Assembly: GCA_902589965.1 (NCBI GenBank) | Contig: CACIUX010000003.1 | Coordinates: forward strand, 1 to 64,000 | Source of the DNA: an uncultured SAR86 cluster bacterium | GTDB lineage: Bacteria > Pseudomonadota > Gammaproteobacteria > Magnimaribacterales > AG-339-G14 | Direction: 5' to 3' | Length of the DNA: 64,000 nt | In this document: in pieces, positions 1-8,353 of the stretch | Layout of the letters: the number at the start of each line of letters is the position of its first letter | Position numbering within the stretch: position 1 is the first letter of the stretch | Notes under the pieces: model-generated | Seen by the model: the letters and a program-made list of their open reading frames with translations, nothing else | Database searches by the model: none | Told to the model about the DNA's origin: nothing | Position numbers and translations under genes: made by a program

Positions 1-412
1 CATCTATTTCTAACTTGCATGCTTCTTCGCTTAACTGTTTTTTATCTAAATTTATGGATTTGGAAAAAGATGAGCATAAATTGATTAAGCCAACTGTGAA
101 TGAACTTGATGATCCCATCCCAGAATTTGATGGTAAATCAGCGATGCTAGATAGAACTACATCACTAATTTTATATTTTATAAAGATCTCTCGAATAATT
201 GGATGTTTGATTGATTCAGTTGTTTTTGCAAATTCATTAGTGCTGTATTTTAAATTTAGACCTAGCGTCCTAAACTGCCTATTAATCGATAAGTAAATAT
301 ATTTATTTATGCTGGAAGAAACAACACACCCACCGTTGCTCTCATAAAATGATGGTAAATCTGTTCCGCCTCCAAAAAAAGATATTCTAAAAGGAGTTTT
401 TGTAACTAACAT
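1..412 (-). CDS. GHMP-family sugar kinase, N-terminal part (runs off the left edge)
   Basis: The minus strand is open from an ATG at 412 to the window edge, giving 137 codons with no stop. The N-terminus has the GHMP kinase signature of D-glycero-D-manno-heptose 7-phosphate kinases (HddA type): FRISFFGGGTDLP near residues 7-19 and the glycine/serine-rich ATP loop PSNSGMGSSSS near residues 95-105. Such enzymes phosphorylate C-1 of a sugar 7-phosphate on the way to GDP-heptose. It is a paralogue of the kinase at 10462-11463. Its start lies one base beyond the stop of the glycosyltransferase at 414-1163, so it is probably co-transcribed. The substrate is inferred; other sugar kinases of the family are possible. 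Confidence 0.8.
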   Translation of the reverse strand, partial: MLVTKTPFRISFFGGGTDLPSFYESNGGCVVSSSINKYIYLSINRQFRTLGLNLKYSTNEFAKTTESIKHPIIREIFIKYKISDVVLSSIADLPSNSGMGSSSSFTVGLINLCSSFSKSINLDKKQLSEEACKLEID

Positions 413-413
413 T

Positions 414-1163
414 TTAATTAATTTTAAAGAGTCTTCTATAAGCTACATCAAAAATATATGCAGAGTACACTAATATACTTTTTAATAAACTTAAGTTGAA
501 TTGATTTCTATAAAGCTTCCAAACTGCAATTTGATTAGAAATTACATCTCTAGACCTTGATTTTCCATGTTTTCTGTAACTTAAAAGATATTTATCTATT
601 CCAATGGCTTCAATACCTTTTTGTAATATTTTTCCATGAAAAAATAAATCTTCTGCAAAACCATCATAGACATCAAAATTTAAATCTTTCAAAATTTTCT
701 TTTTAACCATTACGGATGACATAACGATTATTCGTTTTGAAAAAAATTTATGAAAATTCATCCTTGAAATAAAATATTTATTTTTCCCAATAAAAGTTGT
801 TCTATTATCAATCCAAGAATAATTCGTGTATGTGAAAAGAAAATTATTATTAATCATTTCCCCTAGTTGAATATGCAGCTTTTCTTTTTCCCAAACATCA
901 TCAGAATCAATAAAAGCAACATACTCTCCTTCTGCAACTGTAATGCCATAATTTCTTGCTAACCCTGGACCTAAATCTTTTGTTATGACTTTAAATCTTT
1001 TTTCATTGTAGGATTTAATTAATTCTAGCGAGCCATCTATAGAATTTGAATCAATTACTAAGAGCTCCCAGTTTGAAAAAGTTTGATTCTTTATAGAATC
1101 AAGAGTTTCCTTTAAAAATGGCATGCCATTTTTTAATGGCATGATAATTGAAACAGAATTCAT
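414..1163 (-). CDS. Family 2 glycosyltransferase
   Basis: This 249-residue protein has a GT-A fold N-terminus of glycosyltransferase family 2. VSIIMPLKNG opens the first strand, LLVIDSNSIDGS follows, and the metal and nucleotide-sugar binding motif is DSDD near residue 87 (preceded by EYVAFI). Such enzymes add one sugar from an NDP-sugar donor to a lipid-linked glycan on the cytoplasmic face. It is about the usual size for a single-domain GT2 and has no clear membrane segment. It sits between the Wzy-like polymerase (one base upstream) and the partial GHMP kinase (one base downstream), which supports a role in the same surface polysaccharide. Donor and acceptor cannot be read from sequence. 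Confidence 0.9.
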   Translation of the reverse strand: MNSVSIIMPLKNGMPFLKETLDSIKNQTFSNWELLVIDSNSIDGSLELIKSYNEKRFKVITKDLGPGLARNYGITVAEGEYVAFIDSDDVWEKEKLHIQLGEMINNNFLFTYTNYSWIDNRTTFIGKNKYFISRMNFHKFFSKRIIVMSSVMVKKKILKDLNFDVYDGFAEDLFFHGKILQKGIEAIGIDKYLLSYRKHGKSRSRDVISNQIAVWKLYRNQFNLSLLKSILVYSAYIFDVAYRRLFKIN

Positions 1164-1164
1164 T

Positions 1165-2415
1165 TTAATTTACCGCGAGTCCCTTTTCTTTAATGAAATA
1201 AAAGGCAAGAAATAATGTCGCTAGAGATGCAGGAGTTCCAACAATCATCAAGAAGAATAGTTTGAAAAAAGCTATGCAAAAGATGCTTTTCTCTAGGCGC
1301 GAGAAATTATCGGAAAACATTATATAAAAATCTTTACGAAACCTATTTATAAAATAAATAGTAAAAATAAGTCCAATGAAACCTAGTTCTAAAAAAATAG
1401 TAGCAAATAGAGAGGATGGCTTCAAAGATTGAATGTCAACATAAATAAAGTCAGCAAAATAGTTTAAATCTATTCCTATACTGGTAAGGGCATATAAAGA
1501 ATTCACGCCAGCTGTACCTATTCCATACATTGGCTGCAAAAAGAAAATTGAAGAGTAGCTTGCAAAATCCAAAGTAAATCTCCATCCAGAGGTTAAGCTG
1601 ATAAAGGAAAAAATTTCAGATATCTCTAATGCAGAGATAATTTTTAATAGATTAAATGCCCTATTATTAAACTCTAAATTTTCTAATATTGGAGATAATG
1701 ATTGGAATATGAGAAAAGAAACAAAAAATAAAATTAAAGCTTTGAACCACTTAAGATAGAAGATTGTGAAGGATAATAAAAAAATTGTGAGCAGCATCAA
1801 GCTAGTTCCAGAAGAAGATAAAATAGCTGTCAAAAGAATGGTTATTGATACAACCCAATTGGAAAATCTAAATCTACTGAGAGAATAAAATAATAAAATA
1901 AAAAAAATACTCCCCATTGCTTCAGATGGCTCTGTTGAAAAGAACCTTGATCCCTGGCCTCTAGTAATTTCTGAACCAAGTCTTTCGGTAGAAAGTAAAA
2001 CCAAAAGATCATTAATGAAAGTAAAACCAAGTGTCCAAATTATTCCACTAAATAGATGGAAAAGTATCAAAAGAATACAAAACCTTTCTGAAATAGTTTG
2101 AAGCCCATACTTAAAAATATAAAAAGCAACAAAAATATTTTGCATATAAACAAATAATTGTTCAATTCCATCTAAATAGTTTAAGCCTTGCGGAATTGTA
2201 ATTACCCATAAAAAAAATAAAAGGATATTTATAAAAATGAAGTTCTTATCGTACTTATCGTGAATCAAAATTAAAATAAGAGAAATCAATAAAGGAAATG
2301 GTGAGGTTTCAGCTGGAACCAATCCCAAGGTTATATGAGGGAAAGTAATTGTCAGTAGTAAAAGCTTTTCAAAAAAGGATTTTAAAGGATAAAACCTTAA
2401 TGGAAAACTGGACAT
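1165..2415 (-). CDS. Wzy-like O-antigen polymerase/ligase membrane protein
   Basis: This 416-residue protein is hydrophobic throughout, with about ten to twelve predicted membrane segments and one larger polar loop at about residues 240-340. That layout is typical of O-antigen polymerases (Wzy) and of the related O-antigen ligases (WaaL). The stretch RGQGSRFFSTEPSEAMG near residues 151-167 resembles the conserved loop of this superfamily. The gene lies directly after the Wzz-like gene (16 bp gap) and before a glycosyltransferase, as expected for a polymerase in a Wzx/Wzy-dependent pathway. Sequence conservation in the family is very low, so polymerase rather than ligase is inferred from context. 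It would link repeat units at the periplasmic face of the inner membrane. Confidence 0.75.
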   Translation of the reverse strand: MSSFPLRFYPLKSFFEKLLLLTITFPHITLGLVPAETSPFPLLISLILILIHDKYDKNFIFINILLFFLWVITIPQGLNYLDGIEQLFVYMQNIFVAFYIFKYGLQTISERFCILLILFHLFSGIIWTLGFTFINDLLVLLSTERLGSEITRGQGSRFFSTEPSEAMGSIFFILLFYSLSRFRFSNWVVSITILLTAILSSSGTSLMLLTIFLLSFTIFYLKWFKALILFFVSFLIFQSLSPILENLEFNNRAFNLLKIISALEISEIFSFISLTSGWRFTLDFASYSSIFFLQPMYGIGTAGVNSLYALTSIGIDLNYFADFIYVDIQSLKPSSLFATIFLELGFIGLIFTIYFINRFRKDFYIMFSDNFSRLEKSIFCIAFFKLFFLMIVGTPASLATLFLAFYFIKEKGLAVN

Positions 2416-2431
2416 ATATTCTATTTAAAAT

Positions 2432-3280
2432 TTATTGAATAATCTGTTTTCTAAAAAAATATAGATAGCTAAGAAGAAATCCAAAAACAAAGCCAAAGAT
2501 AATGAATCTGAGTCTATTTGGATAATGATAACCCCCGGGTAAATGAGGTGCATCAATTATTTCAAATATGAGATTACTTTTTACTTTTCCTGAAATCAAA
2601 GCTCTTTTCTCGCTATTATAAATACCCTGAATGATTTTTTTAGTATTGTTATCGGGACTCTCGGACAGTATTTTCTCTAGGGAAAAAATTATATTCTTCT
2701 TATCATTCAAATATCTGTTTTTCATTGTAAACTCAAGTTCCTCTATTATTAGATTAAGAATTATTTGTGAATCTTCAGCCTTTTTTGCCGCAAGACTAAG
2801 GACAATCAATCCATCCTGATCGGATTGATCAATGCTTATGAATCTCTTTTTAAATCTTGCGGTTAACCCATCAATCTCTTTCTTATCAAAATTATTATTT
2901 GAGGAATAATCAATATCAGATTTTAGTTTATTGACATCCAAACTAGATTTTCCAAGAGTATAATCTTCCAAACCGTACTTAAAAAGAAAGTTGGAAATAA
3001 AATCTCTCGATTGAAGAATGGCTATTGCCTCTACAACTTTTTTATTTGAAGAACTACCGCCTAAACCTAACAAATCAGAAACTCCATCTAAGCCACTGGA
3101 CTGACCCAAATTACTAGAAGAAATAATTGTTGCTTCTGATTTATAACTTCTGTCAAAAAAGAAGGAGGATGTGAAAGATATCAAGGAAAGCAAGATCGAA
3201 AAAAGTAAAATTGATGATAAATTTTTTTGAATAATATCAGATAGATATTTTAAATTAATATTATCAACTTCTTCAGTCAA
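2432..3280 (-). CDS. Wzz-type polysaccharide chain-length determinant
   Basis: This 282-residue protein has the two-helix architecture of the Wzz/PCP family: a membrane segment near residues 23-43, a large periplasmic part, and a C-terminal membrane segment near residues 258-278 preceded by a proline-containing stretch (DAPHLPGGYHYPNRL). A glycine-rich stretch (LLGLGGSSSN) near residues 70-80 and the hydrophilic helical middle are also typical. The family sets the modal length of O-antigen or capsule chains by acting on Wzy. There is no tyrosine-kinase domain. The start codon is TTG; no ATG lies near it, and the first membrane helix requires this or a very close start. The Wzy-like gene follows at once. 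Confidence 0.85.
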   Translation of the reverse strand: MTEEVDNINLKYLSDIIQKNLSSILLFSILLSLISFTSSFFFDRSYKSEATIISSSNLGQSSGLDGVSDLLGLGGSSSNKKVVEAIAILQSRDFISNFLFKYGLEDYTLGKSSLDVNKLKSDIDYSSNNNFDKKEIDGLTARFKKRFISIDQSDQDGLIVLSLAAKKAEDSQIILNLIIEELEFTMKNRYLNDKKNIIFSLEKILSESPDNNTKKIIQGIYNSEKRALISGKVKSNLIFEIIDAPHLPGGYHYPNRLRFIIFGFVFGFLLSYLYFFRKQIIQ

Positions 3281-3342
3281 TGCTTACTCTCCAGCTTATA
3301 GAAAACACAATTTTACTTATAAAAATCATATTTACTAAGTTT

Positions 3343-4410
3343 TTAATTTTTAAAAATTGTTCCATCATTCAAATTTCTAGATAGATAGATTAATACCTTC
3401 CCAAGATATGTAATATTTTTTCTAAGATATAAACTAAATTTCATACGCAAGAATTTATTAGGAAAAAATAATAAATAGAAAAAAGGAAAAGAACACGATA
3501 CAAATATAGAAATAAAAGTTTGAATAGTTAGATTTTTTCTAGAGGAAGTGATTCCTTTTATATAATTATTTTTTTCAACTTCAGAGATATCTAACTTATT
3601 GAAATAATTATTTATAAAATAAACCAAGTGATCATGTGCGCCCAGCAAACAACCAACAACAATATAGTTTAATAGGAATTTTTTTCTATCCTGAGATTTT
3701 TTAAGCAAATAGCTATTTAAAAAACTTTCTTCATTTTTCAAATAATATGCATCTCCCCAAATAATTTCTGGGTTTGAATTTATGAAATATGTTTTTGTTT
3801 TTAACCAACTAGAGTTTTTTAACTCAAGTAAGAAATAGCTTTTCCTCAAGTAAGCATCAATTTCAGAAAATAAAGGCGACCCAATATTTCTTTCTTTAAA
3901 TTGAACTTCTATTTTAATCCCCAGACAGTCAGACAAGCTTTTTTCACCCCCTCTAATTACCTCCAAATCTGCACCTTCAACATCAACTTTTAAAAAATCA
4001 AGTTTTTCATTTTTATTGAATACAGAGTCTAATGTTGTTAATTTTATTTTTTCTTCCTTACCAATATCACTGGCATTTGCATTCATGAATTTATCAAGAA
4101 AATTTTTATTTGGTTCATACAAAGAACTTGCATCTGGCATCTGGGTTAGAAAGATTTTTTTTTCATCATCTGATGAAAACAAACCTTTATTATGGAAGAT
4201 GATATTAGGAGATGAAGATTTTCTAGCTCTATTATCGGGATCAAAACAATGAAAATTAGTTTTTTCAAAAATAGGAAAGAATTCTTCAGGAGGCAAACCT
4301 GACGAACCAACATCTGCAATTATTAGATTAGATTCTATTTTTTTTCTCAGAATTGAGCTTAGAACTGATATCTCTGGATCGAGTAATTTTTTTAGCCTTA
4401 TAATATTCAA
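3343..4410 (-). CDS. FkbM-family methyltransferase with C-terminal hydrophobic extension
   Basis: Residues about 30-205 form an FkbM-type SAM-dependent methyltransferase: VGSSG is motif I, HCFDPDNR follows, and LKVDVEGADLEVIRGG is the family hallmark. FkbM enzymes commonly O-methylate hydroxyls of sugars or natural products. Beyond residue 230 there is a C-terminal extension, including a strongly hydrophobic segment at about 297-325, that is not part of the standard domain and may place the enzyme at the inner membrane. The start codon is TTG. A perfect TATAAT lies on the same strand only six bases ahead, so either the mRNA is nearly leaderless or that hexamer is fortuitous. The gene diverges from the glycosyltransferase at 4496. 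Confidence 0.8.
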   Translation of the reverse strand: MNIIRLKKLLDPEISVLSSILRKKIESNLIIADVGSSGLPPEEFFPIFEKTNFHCFDPDNRARKSSSPNIIFHNKGLFSSDDEKKIFLTQMPDASSLYEPNKNFLDKFMNANASDIGKEEKIKLTTLDSVFNKNEKLDFLKVDVEGADLEVIRGGEKSLSDCLGIKIEVQFKERNIGSPLFSEIDAYLRKSYFLLELKNSSWLKTKTYFINSNPEIIWGDAYYLKNEESFLNSYLLKKSQDRKKFLLNYIVVGCLLGAHDHLVYFINNYFNKLDISEVEKNNYIKGITSSRKNLTIQTFISIFVSCSFPFFYLLFFPNKFLRMKFSLYLRKNITYLGKVLIYLSRNLNDGTIFKN

Positions 4411-4495
4411 GTTGCTATTATAGTTTAATTGAAAGAATTAGGTTTGTGGTTTTGGGATTAATAAATTTTCCTTCTTAATTATTAGATTTTCAAAG

Positions 4496-5203
4496 ATGTT
4501 CTCTGAAGAAATTGATACCAGTAAATTTGAGCAAATATGGATTTTAGTCCCCTGTTTCAATGAGTCAAAAGTTATAAATGAGACAATATCTGAGCTATCA
4601 AAATATTTTCAAAACATTTTAGTTGTTGATGATGGCTCGACTGATAACACCTCTAACTTACTTAAATCTTTAAATGTCACTGTTTTACAACACCCTATAA
4701 ACCTAGGACAAGGTGCTGCAGTAAGTTCAGGTTTTGAATTTATTTCGAGAATAGATAATTCAAAAGCTGTAATAACTTTTGATGCAGATGGGCAACACTC
4801 AGTTAATGATGCTGTGACTTTTGCAAATGAAATTTTGTCTTCAAGTGAAGACATCATCTTTGGATCAAGATTTATTCATCATGAGAAAAATATCCCCTTT
4901 ATTAAAAGACTTGTATTAAAAATAGTTACAAAAATCTCAAATGTGATTTTAAAAATGAATCTTTCAGATACTCATAATGGACTGAAAGCCTTCAAGATAG
5001 ATGCTTTAGATAAAATAAAATTAAAAACCAGTAACTATGCTTTTGAAAGTGAATTATTAGCAAAAGTAAGTAAATTAGGATTAAGTTACAGAGAATTACC
5101 CTCTGATATCATTTATACAGAATATTCAACAACAAAAGGACAAAGTTTACGTAATGGTATGAGAATACTTGAAAGCCTAGTGGTTTTATTTTTTAGTCGA
5201 TGA
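4496..5203 (+). CDS. Dolichyl-phosphate-mannose-synthase-like family 2 glycosyltransferase
   Basis: The protein has 235 residues. The N-terminus carries the classical DPM1-like GT2 motifs: WILVPCFNES, LVVDDGSTDNT near residues 44-54, PINLGQGAAV, and the catalytic-metal motif FDADGQH near residues 97-103. Enzymes of this class transfer a sugar from an NDP-sugar to a polyprenyl phosphate, making donors for GT-C enzymes. The nearby GT-C-like protein at 6926-8353 is a possible user. It overlaps the next gene by 4 bp (ATGA), and the pair is the only plus-strand insert in the first 32 kb. It lacks the long C-terminal membrane domain of some homologues; that job may fall to the small membrane protein encoded next. 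Confidence 0.88.
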   Translation: MFSEEIDTSKFEQIWILVPCFNESKVINETISELSKYFQNILVVDDGSTDNTSNLLKSLNVTVLQHPINLGQGAAVSSGFEFISRIDNSKAVITFDADGQHSVNDAVTFANEILSSSEDIIFGSRFIHHEKNIPFIKRLVLKIVTKISNVILKMNLSDTHNGLKAFKIDALDKIKLKTSNYAFESELLAKVSKLGLSYRELPSDIIYTEYSTTKGQSLRNGMRILESLVVLFFSR

Positions 5204-5547
5204 CACCTGATTTAACATTTGGAATACTTTTTATATTTCTGCTCTTATATAGCCTTGTTAGACCTTTCCAAAGTATTTTTTCAAAAATGTTTCTTATCTT
5301 TGGTAGTTGCCTGGGTTTACTAAGTGTAATAAATATTGAGGTAGTTGATGAAATATCCAGATCATTAGGTGTAGAGAGAGGAGCAGATCTTTATTTATAT
5401 CTTGGCTTGATAACATCTTTTTTATTTTTTTTATTTTTGTTGAACAGGTTTAGCTCTCTTGAAAGCAAAATCAATAAGTTGAGTAGACATATCGCTTTAA
5501 AAGATCTTGAAAGAGAAAGTGCTAAAAAAGAAGTAAAGCCTGATTAA
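5200..5547 (+). CDS. Small DUF2304-like membrane protein
   Basis: This 115-residue protein has three hydrophobic segments (about residues 6-24, 30-46 and 66-86), then a charged helical tail with a short coiled-coil look (SLESKINKLSRHIAL). The order of membrane helices, a RGADLYLYLG motif near residues 62-71, and a tail ending in a HIAL-type motif match DUF2304 proteins as I know them. These are commonly encoded next to polyprenyl-phosphate glycosyltransferases of the DPM1 type. The 4 bp overlap with such a gene supports a functional pair. A biochemical role is not established. The gene ends 4 bp inside the convergent formyltransferase gene. Confidence 0.7.
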   Translation: MTPDLTFGILFIFLLLYSLVRPFQSIFSKMFLIFGSCLGLLSVINIEVVDEISRSLGVERGADLYLYLGLITSFLFFLFLLNRFSSLESKINKLSRHIALKDLERESAKKEVKPD

Positions 5548-6179
5548 GATTTATCCAGATTATTACTTTTATGATTTTCTTCTTTTAGATGGAGGCTTAA
5601 AATTTTTTTCGATACTTTTAAAACCTTCACATAATTTAAAAGTTTACTTTTAGATTTAGGCTTAAAAAAATCTTGTTTAATAATTTCACCCTCATCAAAT
5701 TCCTCTGAAATTTCATGAAGAGTTGCACCAAGATATTCATCTTTTCTTTTCAAAGCTTTTAATGGGGAAAACCTTCCCGTTTGATAAGGCAAGATACCTC
5801 CATGTAAATTATAAAAAGTAATTCCAAAAAAGATTTGTAAGTTAGAATCAATTTTTGTGGGACATCCTATTGAATAGACACCATTAAACTTATTACTATC
5901 TAATAGAATTTTAATTTTTTCGTTTAATTGAAAATCATGGATTTTCTCTGAATCTAGGGCAGACTTCCTTCTAAACAGTAAAAGGCTATGAATGAACTCA
6001 AGAATTACTATAAAAAAAAAGTTGAAAAAACCAAATTCACTGTATATCTCTTTAATTTTTCTAAAAAAACCTCTTTTTTTTTCTGAGACATAAAGAACTT
6101 TACAATGTTGATTCTCATAAATTTCTAAAAAAATTCTATGCATAAAAAAGTAACTGTTTTGCGTTATGAAGAGTTTCAT
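5544..6179 (-). CDS. Formyltransferase-family protein, probable sugar N-formyltransferase
   Basis: This 211-residue protein carries the catalytic core of the methionyl-tRNA formyltransferase/GARTF family: asparagine 124 and histidine 126 in YNLHGGILPY, and aspartate 162 in EEFDEGEII. The order N-x-H then about 36 residues to D is as in the family. Its short length and polysaccharide-locus position point to a sugar N-formyltransferase using N10-formyltetrahydrofolate on an amino sugar, not to tRNA modification. A hydrophobic stretch at residues 50-70 is atypical. It lies 5 bp downstream of the PIG-L deacetylase gene, which could supply the free amine. It meets the plus-strand DUF2304 gene tail to tail with a 4 bp overlap. 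Confidence 0.72.
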   Translation of the reverse strand: MKLFITQNSYFFMHRIFLEIYENQHCKVLYVSEKKRGFFRKIKEIYSEFGFFNFFFIVILEFIHSLLLFRRKSALDSEKIHDFQLNEKIKILLDSNKFNGVYSIGCPTKIDSNLQIFFGITFYNLHGGILPYQTGRFSPLKALKRKDEYLGATLHEISEEFDEGEIIKQDFFKPKSKSKLLNYVKVLKVSKKILSLHLKEENHKSNNLDKS

Positions 6180-6184
6180 AATAT

Positions 6185-6916
6185 TTAAACCTTCTGAATT
6201 ATTGAGTTTATATCTACCTTATATCTTTTTTTTGTTAGTGAATTTTCCCAGTCAACAGTTTCAATATTTATTTTATTAGTTAGATAAACTTGATAAGAGA
6301 ACAAGGTCTTTATAACCAGAAAGGGTAAAAGTTTTAAAAATGCAGATCTTTCAGACTTATAAACATAAGCAATCTTTAATGAAGAGTACCAATCAAAAAC
6401 ATTTATTCTTTTTGTCTTGAAGTATCTTAATTGAGATTTAAGCGGTCTCAAGACGCTTATAGGAAAGAATAAAGTTTTTCTTGAATTATAAGATGGTAAG
6501 AAATATTTTTTTATATTAAGTTTGGTGCAAAATTTATCAACTATCAGTGCTAGAGAGTCATGATCTGGATGGCCTCCTTCTAAATTAAGAGTATAAATTT
6601 TATATATAGGATTTTTTTGATGATATTCTGATAAAAAGGATTTTATTTCATTTGTCTTTTCGTAAATCTTCAAATCATCTACATGCAGATGATCATTCAT
6701 GAAAATTATCTCTGACCTATTAACTCCAAAATAATTAAGCGATTTTATGCACTCTTCTCTTCTTATTTGCCTTATTTTTTTTGATTCATTATTTCTTTCA
6801 GCAAAAAAAATAAATTTACAATTTTTTCCTGCTTTGCTGATTATGTTTTTAAGGATTGGGCTGATAGCAAATTCATCATCTAAGTGAGGAAGAAGGATTA
6901 ATGAATCTCTGGCCAT
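6185..6916 (-). CDS. PIG-L/LmbE-family zinc deacetylase
   Basis: The N-terminus reads LLPHLDDEF, a variant of the PIG-L family HPDDE motif with histidine 11 and aspartates 13-14. The second zinc-binding motif, GGHPDHD, is at residues 114-120. Members are metal-dependent hydrolases that remove acetyl groups from N-acetyl sugars (GlcNAc-PI, mycothiol precursor and others). The 243-residue length is normal. The spacing, 9 bp after the GT-C-like gene and 5 bp before the formyltransferase gene, suggests one transcription unit and consecutive steps: removal of an N-acetyl group followed by formylation of the amine. The substrate is inferred from the neighbours only. Confidence 0.82.
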   Translation of the reverse strand: MARDSLILLPHLDDEFAISPILKNIISKAGKNCKFIFFAERNNESKKIRQIRREECIKSLNYFGVNRSEIIFMNDHLHVDDLKIYEKTNEIKSFLSEYHQKNPIYKIYTLNLEGGHPDHDSLALIVDKFCTKLNIKKYFLPSYNSRKTLFFPISVLRPLKSQLRYFKTKRINVFDWYSSLKIAYVYKSERSAFLKLLPFLVIKTLFSYQVYLTNKINIETVDWENSLTKKRYKVDINSIIQKV

Positions 6917-6925
6917 ATGAATGAT

Positions 6926-8353
6926 TTAGAAACAAATAGTATAAAGTCTGACATTTTGGATTCTATCAATTTCCACATAATTCTTAAATTCGTCTTTGGT
7001 CAAGATGTAGTGCAAAAAATCAACATCACAATTTATGTCTGAAAGGTTATTTATACTTTTTGTCCCTTTATTTGCTATCCAAAAATACTCTCTTCTTAGA
7101 TCATCACTATAAATTAATTGATTTGATAAATTCCATTTTTCATTTAATGTCTCAATGTTTTTGAGGTTATTGCTTAACACTGATTTTTCTATCCTATTAA
7201 AAATATCTTGATAAAAATAAGATCCCAGAAGAAAAAGAAAAGATAAAAATAATATAATGACTTTTTTATAAATTTTTTCAATGAAAAGAGAGTAATGATC
7301 TAAAAAGATCATGAATAATACAGCTAAAGGAATTAATTGATGCCAGTAATATCTTATAGGGTCATCAAAAAAAGAAACAGGAATAAACAAAAAAACAAAC
7401 AAAATATTCCCCATTATAATCAGGAGAAAAAAGGTAAAAGTTTTTCTATCTCTCTTTCTTAAGATCTTTAAGCTCAATAAAAATAAAAAAATTAAAGGAA
7501 AGATAAATAGAATTAGAAACTTATTCGCTAAACCAAGGAAGTAAAAATTAAATAAAATGCCGAAAGAATTAAGTGAGTAAAAAATTTTAGTATTAATTTC
7601 ACTGAAGATACTTCCTATATCAGATGTAGACGAATTGACATGGAAGTTTGATTCCAAAGAATAAAATAAAAAGGAATATGCAAGAATAGGGACAATAGTT
7701 AATATCAGCCTATTGAGCTTCAATTGTTTATGGAAAAATAATGTGAAAAACAATGCTAAGTAAATTACAAGAAACTGTAATCTAAACAACACTCCCAAAA
7801 AAGATAACAATAATAAGAAAAGAAAAGTACTATTTTTCTTATCTGATTCAAGATTAAAAATTAAAAATTTAGAGATGAGTAAAATTTGTAATGGAATAGA
7901 AAAGGATTCGTTATAAAAAGAAGTTGAAATCCTTACTAACATAATTGACGTAGTACAAATTAGTAAAAGGAAGATAAAGATAATTTCTTTATCATAAAAT
8001 AAACTAGATTTATTAAATATAGTTAATTCAAGAGTCCTAGAAAGGTCTTTTAAAGAGTATAGCCAGAATAAACTTATCAAGATAATAAAGAAAATGTACC
8101 AACTTTCACCAAATAAAATGATTAACGGTACCAAAATAAACGATATTCCAATTTGGGGAGTGTAAATTAAGTTATCCTTGAACATTAATGAATTCAAGGA
8201 GAAATTTTCAATGATGTTCAATGCTATGGAGTAATAAAGAATTCCATCGTTAGGGCTTGTTAAAAGATTAAAGTTCAGCCAAGAAAACAAAAAAATTGAA
8301 GACACTGAGGTTGCAATTATAGAAAAATAAAAAAAACGAGATGAGGTAAACAT
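6926..8353 (-). CDS. Polytopic GT-C-like membrane glycosyltransferase
   Basis: This 475-residue protein has about ten membrane segments in residues 1-385 and a soluble C-terminal tail. The first external loop contains SPNDGILYYS near residues 33-42. An acidic residue in this loop is the usual catalytic position in GT-C enzymes (ArnT, PMT and relatives). It is followed by an IYTPQIGIS stretch, similar to the family's motif for the second loop. Such enzymes use polyprenyl-phosphate sugars on the periplasmic side. The plus-strand DPM1-like gene at 4496 could make that donor. The ATG shares its A with the stop of the epimerase gene upstream (TAATG), indicating translational coupling. Family assignment rests on topology and weak motifs. 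Confidence 0.6.
   Translation of the reverse strand: MFTSSRFFYFSIIATSVSSIFLFSWLNFNLLTSPNDGILYYSIALNIIENFSLNSLMFKDNLIYTPQIGISFILVPLIILFGESWYIFFIILISLFWLYSLKDLSRTLELTIFNKSSLFYDKEIIFIFLLLICTTSIMLVRISTSFYNESFSIPLQILLISKFLIFNLESDKKNSTFLFLLLLSFLGVLFRLQFLVIYLALFFTLFFHKQLKLNRLILTIVPILAYSFLFYSLESNFHVNSSTSDIGSIFSEINTKIFYSLNSFGILFNFYFLGLANKFLILFIFPLIFLFLLSLKILRKRDRKTFTFFLLIIMGNILFVFLFIPVSFFDDPIRYYWHQLIPLAVLFMIFLDHYSLFIEKIYKKVIILFLSFLFLLGSYFYQDIFNRIEKSVLSNNLKNIETLNEKWNLSNQLIYSDDLRREYFWIANKGTKSINNLSDINCDVDFLHYILTKDEFKNYVEIDRIQNVRLYTICF

Noticed and set aside
15-296. Plus-strand open frame of 93 codons at the left edge
   Set aside because: The opposite strand encodes the conserved GHMP kinase N-terminus across the same bases, and the plus-strand translation has no family features.
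3055-3062. GGCGGTAG on the minus strand, identical to the core of the ops element that recruits RfaH in polysaccharide operons
   Set aside because: It lies inside the Wzz-like coding region (codons for Gly-Gly-Ser), lacks the rest of the JUMPstart sequence, and one chance match in 128 kb of strand is not surprising.
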